DNA from: Alteraquisediminimonas sediminicola
GTDB lineage: Bacteria > Pseudomonadota > Alphaproteobacteria > Sphingomonadales > Sphingomonadaceae
Direction: 5' to 3'
Assembly: GCF_019740335.1 (NCBI RefSeq)
Contig: NZ_JAHXZS010000008.1
Span: 62,001 to 126,000 of the forward strand
DNA: 64,000 nt
Position 1 is the stretch's first letter, and each line of letters begins with the position of its first letter. Shown here in pieces: positions 43,495 to 52,462 of this stretch. A program made the position numbers and the translations under genes. The notes under the pieces are model-generated. The model saw only the letters and a list, made by a program, of their open reading frames with translations. It was not told the origin of the DNA and ran no database searches.

Positions 43495-44031
43495 ATGACC
43501 CCAAAATTAACATCGCCAATTTCGGTGATCCAGAACTGCTATGTGGTGCGCGACCTCGAAGCCGCATGCCAGCAGTTCCACGATCTCTATGGCATCGGGC
43601 CGTTCGTCGGCGGGGTCGAGGGCGTACTCGACAACCATGTCTATCGCGGCCAGCCCGCGCCCCCAATCCACCTCAAGGCCGTGTTCGTCCAGTCCGGCGA
43701 TCTGAACATCGAACTCGTCCAGCTCCTGTCGCCGGGGCCAAGCGCCTTTCACGACATGTTTCCGAATGGCGAAGAAGGCCTGCACCATGTGGCGATCTTT
43801 GCCGATGATTATGAGGCCGTACGCGATAGCTTCGTCGCGCGGGGCATGCCGGTCGCCAGCGAGTTCACCGTGTCATTCGGGGCGCAGATCTGCTACATAG
43901 ACGCCCGCGCCACGCTGGGCCACATGATTGAAATTTATCCCGAAAACGAGATCATCCGCAACATGTACGATCAGGCGCGCCAGGCGTCGATAGGCTGGGA
44001 TCGCCAGCAATTGATCGTACCTTGGCAATGA
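43495..44031 (+). CDS. VOC-superfamily protein (glyoxalase/extradiol-like fold)
   Basis: A 178-residue single-chain VOC protein: VIQNCYVVRDLEAACQQFHDLYGIGPF opens the first module, and LHHVAIFADDYEAVRDSFVARGMPV opens the second, with a metal-type histidine in HHVAIF and a C-terminal glutamate in GHMIEIYPE. It resembles proteins annotated as methylmalonyl-CoA epimerase-like or lactoylglutathione lyase-like. GGAGGG lies before the ATG at 43495. It sits between the broken SnoaL-like gene and the Rieske oxygenase. The reaction is unknown. Confidence 0.82.
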   Translation: MTPKLTSPISVIQNCYVVRDLEAACQQFHDLYGIGPFVGGVEGVLDNHVYRGQPAPPIHLKAVFVQSGDLNIELVQLLSPGPSAFHDMFPNGEEGLHHVAIFADDYEAVRDSFVARGMPVASEFTVSFGAQICYIDARATLGHMIEIYPENEIIRNMYDQARQASIGWDRQQLIVPWQ

Positions 44032-44063
44032 TGCGGTGATGACCGCCTAACAGGACTATTATC

Positions 44064-45386
44064 ATGAATCAGCAATCGAAAATTGTCCGCAATGCCCATC
44101 CGGCGATTGCGCCCGACGTCACCATCCGTGGCGACAAGATCACCGGCGATCGCTATACTTCGCGCGAGTTTGCGAAGCTGGAATGGGATAGCGTGTTCCG
44201 GCGCGTCTGGCATATCGGCGGTCGCGTCTCGCAACTGCAAGAGTCCGGCGATTTCTGCGTGCAGCATTTCGGGCGGGAATCAATTTTGATGACCCGGACG
44301 GCGGATAACGAGATCAAGGCATTCTATAATTGGTGTCCGCATCGCGGGAACCGATTGATGCATGTCGATGAAGGTTTTGTCGAAAAGTTCGTCTGTTCCT
44401 ATCATGGCTGGCAGTTCGATCAGCAGGGCGAGGTCATCGCCGTGCAGGATCCGCTCGATTTCCCGCAAGGCTCGCCATGCGGCAATGCCCGGCTGAAGGA
44501 AATCCGCTGCGACACATGGGGCGGGTTTATCTGGTTCAACATGTCGCCCGATGGGCCATCGCTGCATGATCATCTCGGCGCGCTGGGCGTTGAATTATCG
44601 GCCTATCAGACCGATGACTGGGTGCGGGTATTGTGGGTGACAGTCGAGGTCGACTGCAACTGGAAGATCATCCACGACAATTTCAGCGAGTCATATCATC
44701 TGCCGACGATCCACCCGGAACTCGCCGATTTCGTCGAGGAGGATTTTGCCCAGACGAAGTTCGATATGTTCCCCGGCGGTCACAACCGGATGCAGCAACG
44801 CGGTTGCCTGCCATCCATACGCAATGGCAATCAGGAAGAGATCCAGGAACCGCTGGCGCAGTGGATGCGCGACTGGGATCTCGATCCCGAGGCTTTCCGC
44901 GGCAGGGTGCGCGATGCGCGCGAGGCGCTTCAGCAGCAACGGCGCAAGCTGGGGCCTGCGCGCGGCTATGACTATTGGCACGGCCTGACCGACGAGCAAC
45001 TGACCGACTATAATCACTGCACGTTGTTCCCGAACTTTTCGCTGACCATGGCGCCGGACGGGTTCCAGTTGTTGCGCCCGATTCCGCACCCGACTGATCC
45101 GGAAAAATGCCTGTTCGAGCATTGGTACATGGTGCCGCGCCTGCCCGGCCAGACCGAGGTCGACACCCCGCTTGGTCGCTGTCCGGTGGAACCGGCGGAA
45201 CATGAGCGCTTCCGCCATGGCGATACCTCTGCGGGCTATGTCGCGGATCAGGATCTGAGCGTGATTGTCGGGCAGCAGCTTGGCCTGCGTTCGGATGCCT
45301 TTCCGGATTTCTACCTGCCTGCGCAGGAAACCCGCATCCGCCGCTATCACGAGGTCATCAACGATTATATCGAAGGGCGGGTGTGA
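44064..45386 (+). CDS. Rieske oxygenase alpha subunit (bridging-Glu type)
   Basis: A 440-residue oxygenase. The Rieske cluster ligands are C91-x-H93 and C111-x2-H114. The iron site is D205-N-F-S-E209-S-Y-H212-x4-H217, with Glu at the inter-centre bridging position. It is clearly paralogous to the protein at 48330-49670: both begin with RGDKI-x-GD-x-Y, share DPxDFPQGxPCG and end in YHEVINDYIEG or FHEVLNDYLEG. No ring-hydroxylating beta subunit is adjacent; a SnoaL-like (same fold) pseudogene is upstream. The substrate is unknown, and ferredoxin and reductase are not in the window. Confidence 0.9.
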   Translation: MNQQSKIVRNAHPAIAPDVTIRGDKITGDRYTSREFAKLEWDSVFRRVWHIGGRVSQLQESGDFCVQHFGRESILMTRTADNEIKAFYNWCPHRGNRLMHVDEGFVEKFVCSYHGWQFDQQGEVIAVQDPLDFPQGSPCGNARLKEIRCDTWGGFIWFNMSPDGPSLHDHLGALGVELSAYQTDDWVRVLWVTVEVDCNWKIIHDNFSESYHLPTIHPELADFVEEDFAQTKFDMFPGGHNRMQQRGCLPSIRNGNQEEIQEPLAQWMRDWDLDPEAFRGRVRDAREALQQQRRKLGPARGYDYWHGLTDEQLTDYNHCTLFPNFSLTMAPDGFQLLRPIPHPTDPEKCLFEHWYMVPRLPGQTEVDTPLGRCPVEPAEHERFRHGDTSAGYVADQDLSVIVGQQLGLRSDAFPDFYLPAQETRIRRYHEVINDYIEGRV

Positions 45387-45417
45387 CTGGTTATTGGCAT
45401 CTTCAAGGCCAAGCACG

Positions 45418-45455
45418 CCACAGATGTCGCCTAAAACCACTGGCGGCATCTGTGG
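45418..45455 (+). terminator. Hairpin after the Rieske gene
   Basis: CCACAGATGTCGCC (45418-45431) pairs with GGCGGCATCTGTGG (45442-45455), 14 base pairs with one G-U, followed by AATTT. It begins 31 bases after the Rieske stop. Confidence 0.65.
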
Positions 45456-45463
45456 AATTTAAA

Positions 45464-45514
45464 CCGCACGAACGACACATTACAGAACAGTTTTGTAATA
45501 GGTCGTTCGTGCGG
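45464..45514. promoter_or_regulatory. Long nested inverted repeat upstream of a TetR gene
   Basis: CCGCACGAACGAC (45464-45476) and GTCGTTCGTGCGG (45502-45514) are perfectly complementary. Inside them ATTACA and TGTAAT form a second, smaller inverted repeat. It lies about 55 bases before the TetR start at 45568. It may be an autoregulatory operator, or part of the transcription end of the Rieske operon. Confidence 0.5.
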
Positions 45515-45567
45515 CAACGCGAGGGCGGGGCTTGACGCTGATCAGCTTGTTGATCAAATGTGAAAAT

Positions 45568-46287
45568 ATGAGCATTATAACAACCACGCTCCCCGACGAT
45601 GCTATCGCCTCTCCTGTGGCCGACGCCAATCCCATCGACATTCGCAACAACCGCACATTGCGGCCTAAAGGCTTGGCTCGGCGTCAGAAGATCATGGATG
45701 CGGCCGAAGAAGTCTTCTCGGAACGTGGCTATTATGGATCATCGCTGCGCGATGTATCGGCTAGGTCTGGCGCCAGCCTAGGCGTACTTACCCACCATTT
45801 CCCCTCTAAAGAGCTTCTTTTTTACGAAGTCGTTGATCGAAAGCTCGATCTCCTGAAAGAAATCGTGAGATCAAGTTTGGATACCGCCAAAAATGAGGGC
45901 GGAAATTACACCGATATAATTGAAGCATTTATCAAACCATTTTTACGCGCTTGCGTAGATACGCAAAGTGAAATCAGGAATTATATAAAACTGACATCTC
46001 ACTTTATGAGCTCCTATGAAGTGGCGGAAATTAACCCCGCCCTCTCGCGCCTCCTCAGTATCACGGAAGTCTTCTCCGATGCGCTGCGCGATTCAATGCC
46101 CGACATGCCGGAAAAGCAGCTCAGAATTGCTGTCTATCTCATTGAAGCAGCACTGATCTTCATGGTGCAGGATAATGGCTTCATCGGACGCATCACCAAA
46201 GGCGACCTCTCCTCTCAAGCCATTAATGAACTGATTGCGCCTGCGGCTGCCTTTTTCAGCGGTGGGTTGCGCGCACTTCAGGCATGA
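45568..46287 (+). CDS. TetR-family transcriptional regulator
   Basis: A 239-residue regulator from the ATG at 45568; a TTG at 45532 is an in-frame alternative and neither has a clear ribosome-binding site. The DNA-binding domain reads RRQKIMDAAEEVFSERGYYGSSLRDVSARSGASLGVLTHHFPSKELL. The larger C-terminal domain resembles other TetR proteins that sense organic acids. It is alone on the plus strand between the Rieske gene and the convergent transporter gene at 46382. The nested palindrome at 45464-45514 is its likely operator. Codon use is more AT-rich than its neighbours. Confidence 0.85.
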   Translation: MSIITTTLPDDAIASPVADANPIDIRNNRTLRPKGLARRQKIMDAAEEVFSERGYYGSSLRDVSARSGASLGVLTHHFPSKELLFYEVVDRKLDLLKEIVRSSLDTAKNEGGNYTDIIEAFIKPFLRACVDTQSEIRNYIKLTSHFMSSYEVAEINPALSRLLSITEVFSDALRDSMPDMPEKQLRIAVYLIEAALIFMVQDNGFIGRITKGDLSSQAINELIAPAAAFFSGGLRALQA

Positions 46288-46381
46288 CGCTCCAAGCCTA
46301 AAAACAAGTCAATCGTACGACTGAATCGGAAGCTTGGCAGCGCAACACCCAATTATATCAATAAAATAGATCGAAAATACG

Positions 46382-47533
46382 TTACGCCGCTTTTAAAGTC
46401 GGCTGTGCCGTACGGGCGATTCCGATACAGCCGAGCATCAACATGCAGCAGGCAAAAAGACCCATGCTCATAAAGGCAGCGCCCGTGAAATTGTCTCCGG
46501 TGATGGCCATCGACGCCGCAAGCGGACCAAGCGCGACGCCACCCAATTGCGCCGTACTGATGAAAATGGCCGAATTGCCTGTCGGATCGAGCTTCAAGAT
46601 CATGGGCATATGGAATGAGGGCGTGAACATCCATACGAATGAAATCGCACTTGTTGCCGCATAAAGCACCCATGGCTGGGGGATATACAGCAAGGACAAG
46701 ACGCTGATTCCAGCAATGGCCGCTGCGATTGCCGTCGTCGTTGCACCGTTCCATTTATCGGCAAGGCGCGTCGCGGCTAGCCCGCCAACAATTTGAATCC
46801 CGATCGCTATGCTAATCGCTGTGCCGATGCTGGCTGTCGAATGCCCCAATTGCTTTGCCAGCGGCGCGACATAAATCCAGATGGAGAAAATGCCTGCCAT
46901 GAACAACATGACAGCGATAAGGCCTGCGCCCCCTGAAATAGTCGGGCGCTTCGTCACAGCCGCGCCTGCAAGCGTGTCATACTGTGCAGGCACAAAGCCC
47001 GCCAGCAACAGCGTTACGCCGCCAAGCGCCAGCAGAGAGAGATAGCCGCCAGACACCCCCCAATGAGGCACCAGCACCGCCGTCATGAGAGATGACAATG
47101 CAAATGCCAGCACCGATTGGGCCGTCACATAGATCGCAAATAATTGCCCCGGACGTGCCGCGCGGGAGAGAAGGCCCACCAATATCCACAAAATCATGCC
47201 GGAAGCGGCACCATTGCAGAAGCGCGCGATGAAGATACCGCTCGCATCGACATAAGGCGTCACCCCGTTCGCGACGATCATCGTCAATGCGGCGATCGCG
47301 GCAATGGCACGCAGGCGCTTTGGCTGCAGCAGCGCACCGGCCAAGGCGGTGGCCAGCACCATGCCCAGCGCCTCAATGGTCGCTGCTTGGCCAATCTGAT
47401 CTGCGGTAATGCGATGTGCATCAAGCAGGCCGCCAAGCAAGATCGGCTGCAATGCAGGTACACACCCCGCCACAATGGCCGCCAAGATGACGGCTGTAAC
47501 CTGGATTGGTCCGAATGAAGATGGCGTGGTCAT
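46382..47533 (-). CDS. Major facilitator superfamily transporter
   Basis: A 383-residue short MFS protein with about 12 hydrophobic segments; charged loops are few (LQPKRLRAIAA after helix 2 stands in for motif A). It begins MTTPSSFGPIQVTAVILAAIVAG, with GGAGGGG before the ATG at 47533. It lies at the downstream end of the minus-strand Rieske (48330) and SnoaL-like (47789) group, so import or export of that pathway's compound is likely. Confidence 0.82.
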   Translation of the reverse strand: MTTPSSFGPIQVTAVILAAIVAGCVPALQPILLGGLLDAHRITADQIGQAATIEALGMVLATALAGALLQPKRLRAIAAIAALTMIVANGVTPYVDASGIFIARFCNGAASGMILWILVGLLSRAARPGQLFAIYVTAQSVLAFALSSLMTAVLVPHWGVSGGYLSLLALGGVTLLLAGFVPAQYDTLAGAAVTKRPTISGGAGLIAVMLFMAGIFSIWIYVAPLAKQLGHSTASIGTAISIAIGIQIVGGLAATRLADKWNGATTTAIAAAIAGISVLSLLYIPQPWVLYAATSAISFVWMFTPSFHMPMILKLDPTGNSAIFISTAQLGGVALGPLAASMAITGDNFTGAAFMSMGLFACCMLMLGCIGIARTAQPTLKAA

Positions 47534-47555
47534 TGTTGGTTGATCCCCTCCTTAT

Positions 47556-47603
47556 CGCTGCCATCCTTCAAACCTGATGCGACAGGGATGGCAGCGTTTT
47601 TTT
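47556..47603 (+). terminator. Textbook intrinsic terminator on the plus strand, facing no known gene
   Basis: CGCTGCCATCC (47556-47566) pairs perfectly with GGATGGCAGCG (47586-47596), followed by seven Ts. It can stop plus-strand transcription, yet the genes on both sides are on the minus strand. On the minus strand the stem sits in the leader of the transporter gene with no T-run. Confidence 0.7.
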
Positions 47604-47620
47604 CTGGCGATGCTTACGTA

Positions 47621-47788
47621 TCAGATATCTACCTCAAGCACAGATTTTCCGACGATTGCACCTGACATTACATCGCAAAACAGTGCGACGGCATTCGCCA
47701 TGCCGATCCGCTTGTTATCGATCACCTTGATGTAGCGGTTAAAATCCATCGTTCCAGCGTATGATGCGCGTGATGTCTTAACGCCAGA
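47621..47788 (-). pseudogene. C-terminal fragment resembling a medium-chain dehydrogenase tail
   Basis: In frame with, and directly after, the stop of the SnoaL-like gene, 55 codons read ASYAGTMDFNRYIKVIDNKR, then IGMANAVALFCDVMSGAIVG and KSVLEVDI, then stop. The ending resembles the last helix and strand of quinone-oxidoreductase-type proteins (xAVALFxxxxxGxxxGKxVLxVD). There is no start or body for it. It is probably the residue of a deleted gene that once lay between the SnoaL-like and transporter genes. Confidence 0.4.
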
Positions 47789-48256
47789 CTAGGATTGCAG
47801 CTTATCCGCATAGCCCGCAAAAAAGGCCGGATCGGCGAAAGTGGTCTGAATATGCACAGACTGAAAGCGCCATCCCTGCGACGTACGCACATAAGTATCG
47901 CTATAAATATTCGACAGCCAGATCGGTGCAGGATTTTCTGCCGAGACAAAGGCAAAAAGGCCGGACACCTTGCCACTGGCCCGATCGCCATCCAGTTCAA
48001 TCACTGGATTGAGCATGTAATGCATGGCGCATTTCCACTGGGTGGTCAGGCCCTTCATCATCGCTTCAATTTCAGCCGGACCGGTGGCCACACCCATGCC
48101 GACATCGAAAATACCATCATCGGCAAACAGCGCGGCAAATGCCTTCAGGTCGCCGCTCTGGCCATCAATGATATTCGCGCCATAGGCATAACGATAGCGC
48201 AGTTCCTTGATATTCTCGATATCCTGCAATCGCAGCAATTGTGCCTCAATCGTCAT
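47789..48256 (-). CDS. SnoaL-like / NTF2-fold protein
   Basis: A 155-residue SnoaL-like protein: LLRLQDIENIKELRYRYAYGANIIDGQSGDLKAFAALFADDGIFD is the classic opening, and VRTSQGWRFQSVHIQT the closing strand. GAGGAG lies 9 bases before the ATG at 48256; an ATG two codons earlier is also possible. It follows the Rieske oxygenase gene on the same strand with a 73-base gap, mirroring the SnoaL/Rieske pairing at 43-45 kb. Ring-hydroxylating beta subunits share this fold, but sequence likeness to them is not evident. The function is unknown. Confidence 0.82.
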   Translation of the reverse strand: MTIEAQLLRLQDIENIKELRYRYAYGANIIDGQSGDLKAFAALFADDGIFDVGMGVATGPAEIEAMMKGLTTQWKCAMHYMLNPVIELDGDRASGKVSGLFAFVSAENPAPIWLSNIYSDTYVRTSQGWRFQSVHIQTTFADPAFFAGYADKLQS

Positions 48257-48329
48257 GTCCATCCTCTCCTCTATGTATGTTTTCATTATAGGCATGGGCG
48301 GCCACAACGCACCGCCCATGCCGACGCCC

Positions 48330-49670
48330 TTATCGGCGGCCTTCGAGATAATCGTTCAGCACTTCATGGAAGAAGCGCACACGCGTTTCCTGATGCGTCA
48401 GATACGCATCGGTGTAGCCGCGCGAGTGCATGCCCGCTTGGCTAGCCTCGGCCAGCATCATATCTTGATAAACAATCTGGCCTTCCAGTTCGGGGATGCC
48501 CTTGCCATTGTCAAAATCGCGATGTTCGCAATGCTCGACCTCGCGCAACGGCTTGCGTCCCGCCATGATGGATTCCACCTCGGTCTGGCCCGCCACAGGG
48601 AATGCCATGCACCAAAGATCGAAATAGCATTTTTCCGGATCATCGGGATGCGGCTCGGAGCGGAAGAAAATAATATTATCCGGCAAGAACGAAATAGTGA
48701 CATTCGGGAAGAAGACCGTGTGTGGGCTATCCGTCAGCTCCTCATCGTTCATATGTTCATAATGAACATAGCCGCGCTCTTTCCAGAGCCGCTTCTTGGC
48801 AGCTTTGAGATCGAGCCAGCCCTGCATCGCCTTTTCTTCGTAGCTGGCATAGCTTTCAGGATCGATCCCCCATTCGCGCAGCACGAAATCATACGGATGC
48901 TGCACCCCAGCCGGTAGACGATCCGTCAGCGACGGACGCATTGGTTGTACCGTACGGCCATGGCCAGCAGGGAACATTTCATGACGGGCAGAATCCACGT
49001 CTTGATCGATCCAGGGCGGCACCTGCGGATGCGCCGTTCTCGTATGGTAGGACTCGCTGAAATTGTCGGTGACGAATTTCCAATTGGCATTCAGCTCGAT
49101 CCGATACCAAGCGACGCGGACACCCGTCTCCATCGGATAATTTTTGTAAATTTCCGGCATGGGATGCAGATATTCCATCAATGATGGCGCATCCTTGTCC
49201 ATTGTATACCAGATGAAACCGCCCCAACTGTCACAGCGCAGTTCATTCAGTTTCAGCTTGCCGCACGGATTGCCCTGCGGAAAATCCTCTGGGTCCTGTG
49301 CATGATTCAAGACGCCATCCTTACCGTAGCGCCAGCCATGATAAGGACAATGAAACTCATTGGTAGACGATGTTTCATGCACCAATCGCAGGCCGCGATG
49401 CAGGCAAGTATTATAAAATGCCCGCACAGATCCATCGTCCTGACGCACGCAGATCACGGATTCCTTCAGGAAATTGTGCACGAGATAATCCCCGGATTCA
49501 GGGATTTCAGCGGCGCGGCCAGCGACATGCCAGATGCGCGTCCACATATGACCCCATTCTTTCTGGGCATATTCACGGGAAAAATATTGATCGCCGGAAA
49601 TCTTGTCACCGCGCAGGATAGATGAGTCTCTTCCATCCATGGTCAGCGGATGATGGATCGCTTCAGTCAT
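48330..49670 (-). CDS. Rieske oxygenase alpha subunit (bridging-Glu type)
   Basis: A 446-residue oxygenase paralogous to 44064-45386. Rieske ligands are C89-x-H91 and C108-x2-H111. The iron site is in TDNFSESYHTRTAHP, with Glu as bridge and the two histidines in place. The ATG at 49670 is preceded by GAGAGGG. It is divergent from the TonB receptor at 50232 across 560 bases. Together with the SnoaL-like protein and transporter it forms a small catabolic unit. Two similar enzymes close together suggest sequential steps on related substrates or a duplication. Confidence 0.9.
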   Translation of the reverse strand: MTEAIHHPLTMDGRDSSILRGDKISGDQYFSREYAQKEWGHMWTRIWHVAGRAAEIPESGDYLVHNFLKESVICVRQDDGSVRAFYNTCLHRGLRLVHETSSTNEFHCPYHGWRYGKDGVLNHAQDPEDFPQGNPCGKLKLNELRCDSWGGFIWYTMDKDAPSLMEYLHPMPEIYKNYPMETGVRVAWYRIELNANWKFVTDNFSESYHTRTAHPQVPPWIDQDVDSARHEMFPAGHGRTVQPMRPSLTDRLPAGVQHPYDFVLREWGIDPESYASYEEKAMQGWLDLKAAKKRLWKERGYVHYEHMNDEELTDSPHTVFFPNVTISFLPDNIIFFRSEPHPDDPEKCYFDLWCMAFPVAGQTEVESIMAGRKPLREVEHCEHRDFDNGKGIPELEGQIVYQDMMLAEASQAGMHSRGYTDAYLTHQETRVRFFHEVLNDYLEGRR

Positions 49671-50231
49671 GACATCCCTCTCAAATTTGTCTGCTTTTCT
49701 TAATCGCTACCGCCTCACAACTCATGCAGACCATGAGTCTCTGACGCCAAGCGCATATATATAACGGAACGATCGACCCGTTATAATGGGCTTTTGTGAT
49801 AGGGGCAGAGCCGGGCGCGTAACATCGGCGCGCAAACAGATGCTTATCATCGGCGTTACTCTGGTTTAACCTGATTTTATGCCAAGTCAGATGCCATCAG
49901 GCCGCCCATACGCATCAATCAAAAACCAGGCGCAACAGACCGAAACGCCACTGATCCGCACCTATCGCATCTATCAGTGGAACGAACGTACCATCATGTC
50001 GATATTCACCCCCATAATACAGGCATGGTCGGCGATGCATGGAGGAAGTCCGGGCTGGTTCGGCATTCTTTAGAAAAGCCAGCGCGCTTACAATTTAAGG
50101 ATGGATCAAATAAATATTTCGATATTCCAGTGGATTTGAATTTATTTCGATACGCATTTCTATAATACGCGCCTTGAGGATTATATAACCCTCTGTGCAT
50201 GCAGTAATAATCAAACAGGTTGAGAGCTAAA
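49671..50231. other. Divergent regulatory region, no gene supported
   Basis: This 561-base gap separates the Rieske gene (minus) from the TonB receptor gene (plus). It holds an inverted repeat at 49760-49785 and AT-rich stretches near 50100-50220 that could be promoters. Short open frames here have no family likeness or ribosome-binding site. Confidence 0.45.
49760..49785. promoter_or_regulatory. Inverted repeat TATAACGG-x10-CCGTTATA
   Basis: Perfect 8-base arms (49760-49767 and 49778-49785) with a 10-base spacer lie about 90 bases upstream of the Rieske start at 49670. The size suits a TetR-type dimer operator; which regulator binds is unknown. Confidence 0.5.
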
Positions 50232-52328
50232 ATGGCATCAGTGTTAGGTAGCAACGATGTTGCAACCACCAGTTCAATGGCGAACGAAATCCGCTCGAAC
50301 CCGTTGAAAAACAAAGTGCAGCAACTGCACTTGGGGAGCGCCTCGCTGCTGCTATCGTTGCTCACATTGTCGGCGCCAGTGGCAGCCGCGCCCCTGCATG
50401 AGACCCCGGATGACATCATCGTCAATGGACAGGGCTTGCCATCGCCTGCAGGCACGCCCGCTTATGGCATGACGATCATCGCGCATGATCGGCTGGTCAA
50501 CAGCCCATCGGGCCGCATCGAAACTGTGCTGACGGATGTCGCGGGCTTCCAGCAGTTTCGCCGCTCCGACAGCCGATCGGCCAATCCGTCCGCACAGGGC
50601 GCAACGCTGCGCGCACTTGGCGGCAATGCGTCCAGTCGCACCCTTGTCTTGCTCGATGGCGTGCCGGTCGCCGATCCCTTCTTCGGTTACATCCCGTTTG
50701 ATTCACTCGTGCCAGATCGGCTTTCCGACATACGTATCACGCGCGGCAGCGGGGCTGGCGCGTTCGGCGCAGGTGCCGTCGCAGGCACCATCGAACTCAC
50801 CAGCGCCAACCGGCGCGACCTCCCGCGCTTTTCTGCCAGTGCTTTTTACGGCAGCCACGATGCCCGCGAAGTCTCCGCCGCCATCACGCCTGATGTCGGC
50901 GGCGGATTTGTCTCCGTCTCTGGGCGATGGGACCGCGGCGATGGCTTTCACACAACACCCCCCAGCCAGCGCGTTGCCGCAACCGCCCGCGCTGCCTATG
51001 AAAGCTGGTCCACCGGCCTGCGCGCGGTCGCCCCTGTTTCCGACATAATCGAACTGCAGGCCCGCGCGCTGATCTTCCGTGACGAGCGCACATTGCGCTT
51101 CAAGGGGGCCGATAATAGCAGCGAAGGGCAAGATGCGAGCATCCGTCTCGTCTCACGCGGACCATGGGCGGTGGATGCGCTTGCCTATCTGCAAATGCGC
51201 GATTTCTCGAATGTGGTGATCAGTTCCACCTCGTTCCGCAAGACGCTCGACCAGCGCAGCACGCCTTCGACCGGGCTTGGCGGCAAGATCGAACTGCGCC
51301 CACCCGTCGGCGAGAACCATGAACTGCGCATCGGTGGCGATATTCGCCATGGCGATGGGCAGACCAATGAAGACGCCTTTAATGGCGGCACCGGCCTGTT
51401 GACCGAGCATCGCCACGCCGGGGGCGCGCAGACGACGGCGGGCATGTTCATCGAGGATGACTGGACCATCGGCTCACTCATTCTCACTGGCGGCGTCCGC
51501 GCCGATCACTGGTCGATTGCCGATGGCTTCACCCGGAAAATTTCCGCTGCGGGCGTGGCGACGACGACCAGCTTTGCCAACCGGCGCGATTGGGCATTTT
51601 CTGGCCGCGCAGGGGCGTTGCTCAAGCTATCGGACGGGCTGACACTGCGCGGTGCCGGCTATACCGGATTCCGCTTGCCGACGCTCAATGAACTCTATCG
51701 GACATTCTCGGTATTCCCCGTCACCACACAGGCCAATGCGCTGCTCGATCCAGAAAAGCTGAAGGGCGTTGAAATCGGCGCCGAGGTCCGGCCCGTGGCG
51801 GGTGTCATTTTTGCGGCCACGGCCTTTTACAACCGGCTCGATAATGCCATCGCCAATGTGACGATTGGCACGAACCTGCGCCGCCGCGATAATGTCAACG
51901 CCATCGTCGCCAAGGGCATCGAGCTCAACGCCAACATGAACCTCACCGATGTCTCGCTGTCTGCATCCTATGCCTATAGCCACAGCGTCGTGGACGCACC
52001 CGGTCAGGCGTTCGACGGCCTTCGCCCCTCCCAAAGCGCGCGCCACGCGGCAAGCGCCACATTGGCATGGAACCCCGCATTCGGTGCGGGCGTGTCGACG
52101 ACCTTACGCTATGTCGGCAAGCAATATGAAGATGATCTCCAGACCGATGCGCTGCCCGATGCGCTCACCTTGGATGCCGTGGCGCATGTGCCGCTAGGCG
52201 GTGGGTTCACCCTTGTGGCGCGCGGCGAAAATCTATTCGATAGGAAGGTCATCACCCGAAATCAGGGTGGGTCGATGGATTATGGCACGCCGCGCACGCT
52301 CTGGATCGGGCTGCGCTTCAAGGGATAA
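50232..52328 (+). CDS. TonB-dependent outer-membrane receptor (BtuB/FepA type)
   Basis: A 698-residue receptor from the ATG at 50232 (GAGAG upstream; TTG at 50220 is in frame). The signal segment LLLSLLTLSAPVAAAP comes after an unusually long hydrophilic leader of about 35 residues. It is followed by the TonB box region DDIIVNGQ, plug (LVLLDGVPVADPFFGYI, IRITRGSGAGAFGAGAVAGTIEL) and a 22-strand-type barrel ending LWIGLRFKG. The family imports cobalamin, siderophores or organic ligands; with catabolic genes on both sides an aromatic substrate is a reasonable guess. The protein ends in KG rather than the usual terminal phenylalanine. Confidence 0.9.
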   Translation: MASVLGSNDVATTSSMANEIRSNPLKNKVQQLHLGSASLLLSLLTLSAPVAAAPLHETPDDIIVNGQGLPSPAGTPAYGMTIIAHDRLVNSPSGRIETVLTDVAGFQQFRRSDSRSANPSAQGATLRALGGNASSRTLVLLDGVPVADPFFGYIPFDSLVPDRLSDIRITRGSGAGAFGAGAVAGTIELTSANRRDLPRFSASAFYGSHDAREVSAAITPDVGGGFVSVSGRWDRGDGFHTTPPSQRVAATARAAYESWSTGLRAVAPVSDIIELQARALIFRDERTLRFKGADNSSEGQDASIRLVSRGPWAVDALAYLQMRDFSNVVISSTSFRKTLDQRSTPSTGLGGKIELRPPVGENHELRIGGDIRHGDGQTNEDAFNGGTGLLTEHRHAGGAQTTAGMFIEDDWTIGSLILTGGVRADHWSIADGFTRKISAAGVATTTSFANRRDWAFSGRAGALLKLSDGLTLRGAGYTGFRLPTLNELYRTFSVFPVTTQANALLDPEKLKGVEIGAEVRPVAGVIFAATAFYNRLDNAIANVTIGTNLRRRDNVNAIVAKGIELNANMNLTDVSLSASYAYSHSVVDAPGQAFDGLRPSQSARHAASATLAWNPAFGAGVSTTLRYVGKQYEDDLQTDALPDALTLDAVAHVPLGGGFTLVARGENLFDRKVITRNQGGSMDYGTPRTLWIGLRFKG

Positions 52329-52462
52329 GGTGCGCGGCACGTTCAACGGGCACGCAATCGTGTGACGGGCACAGCAATAGGTCGATCTTCAATGCCTCAA
52401 TGGGCGCAAGGATCAAGCGCGCCGTCTGCCGCCATTTCTTATCATTCTTGTCCAGCCCATCT

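Noticed and set aside
52329-52462. Minus-strand frame of about 50 codons between the TonB receptor and the CmtD-like gene
   Set aside because: No start, no ribosome-binding site and no recognisable domain; I see no clear terminator either.
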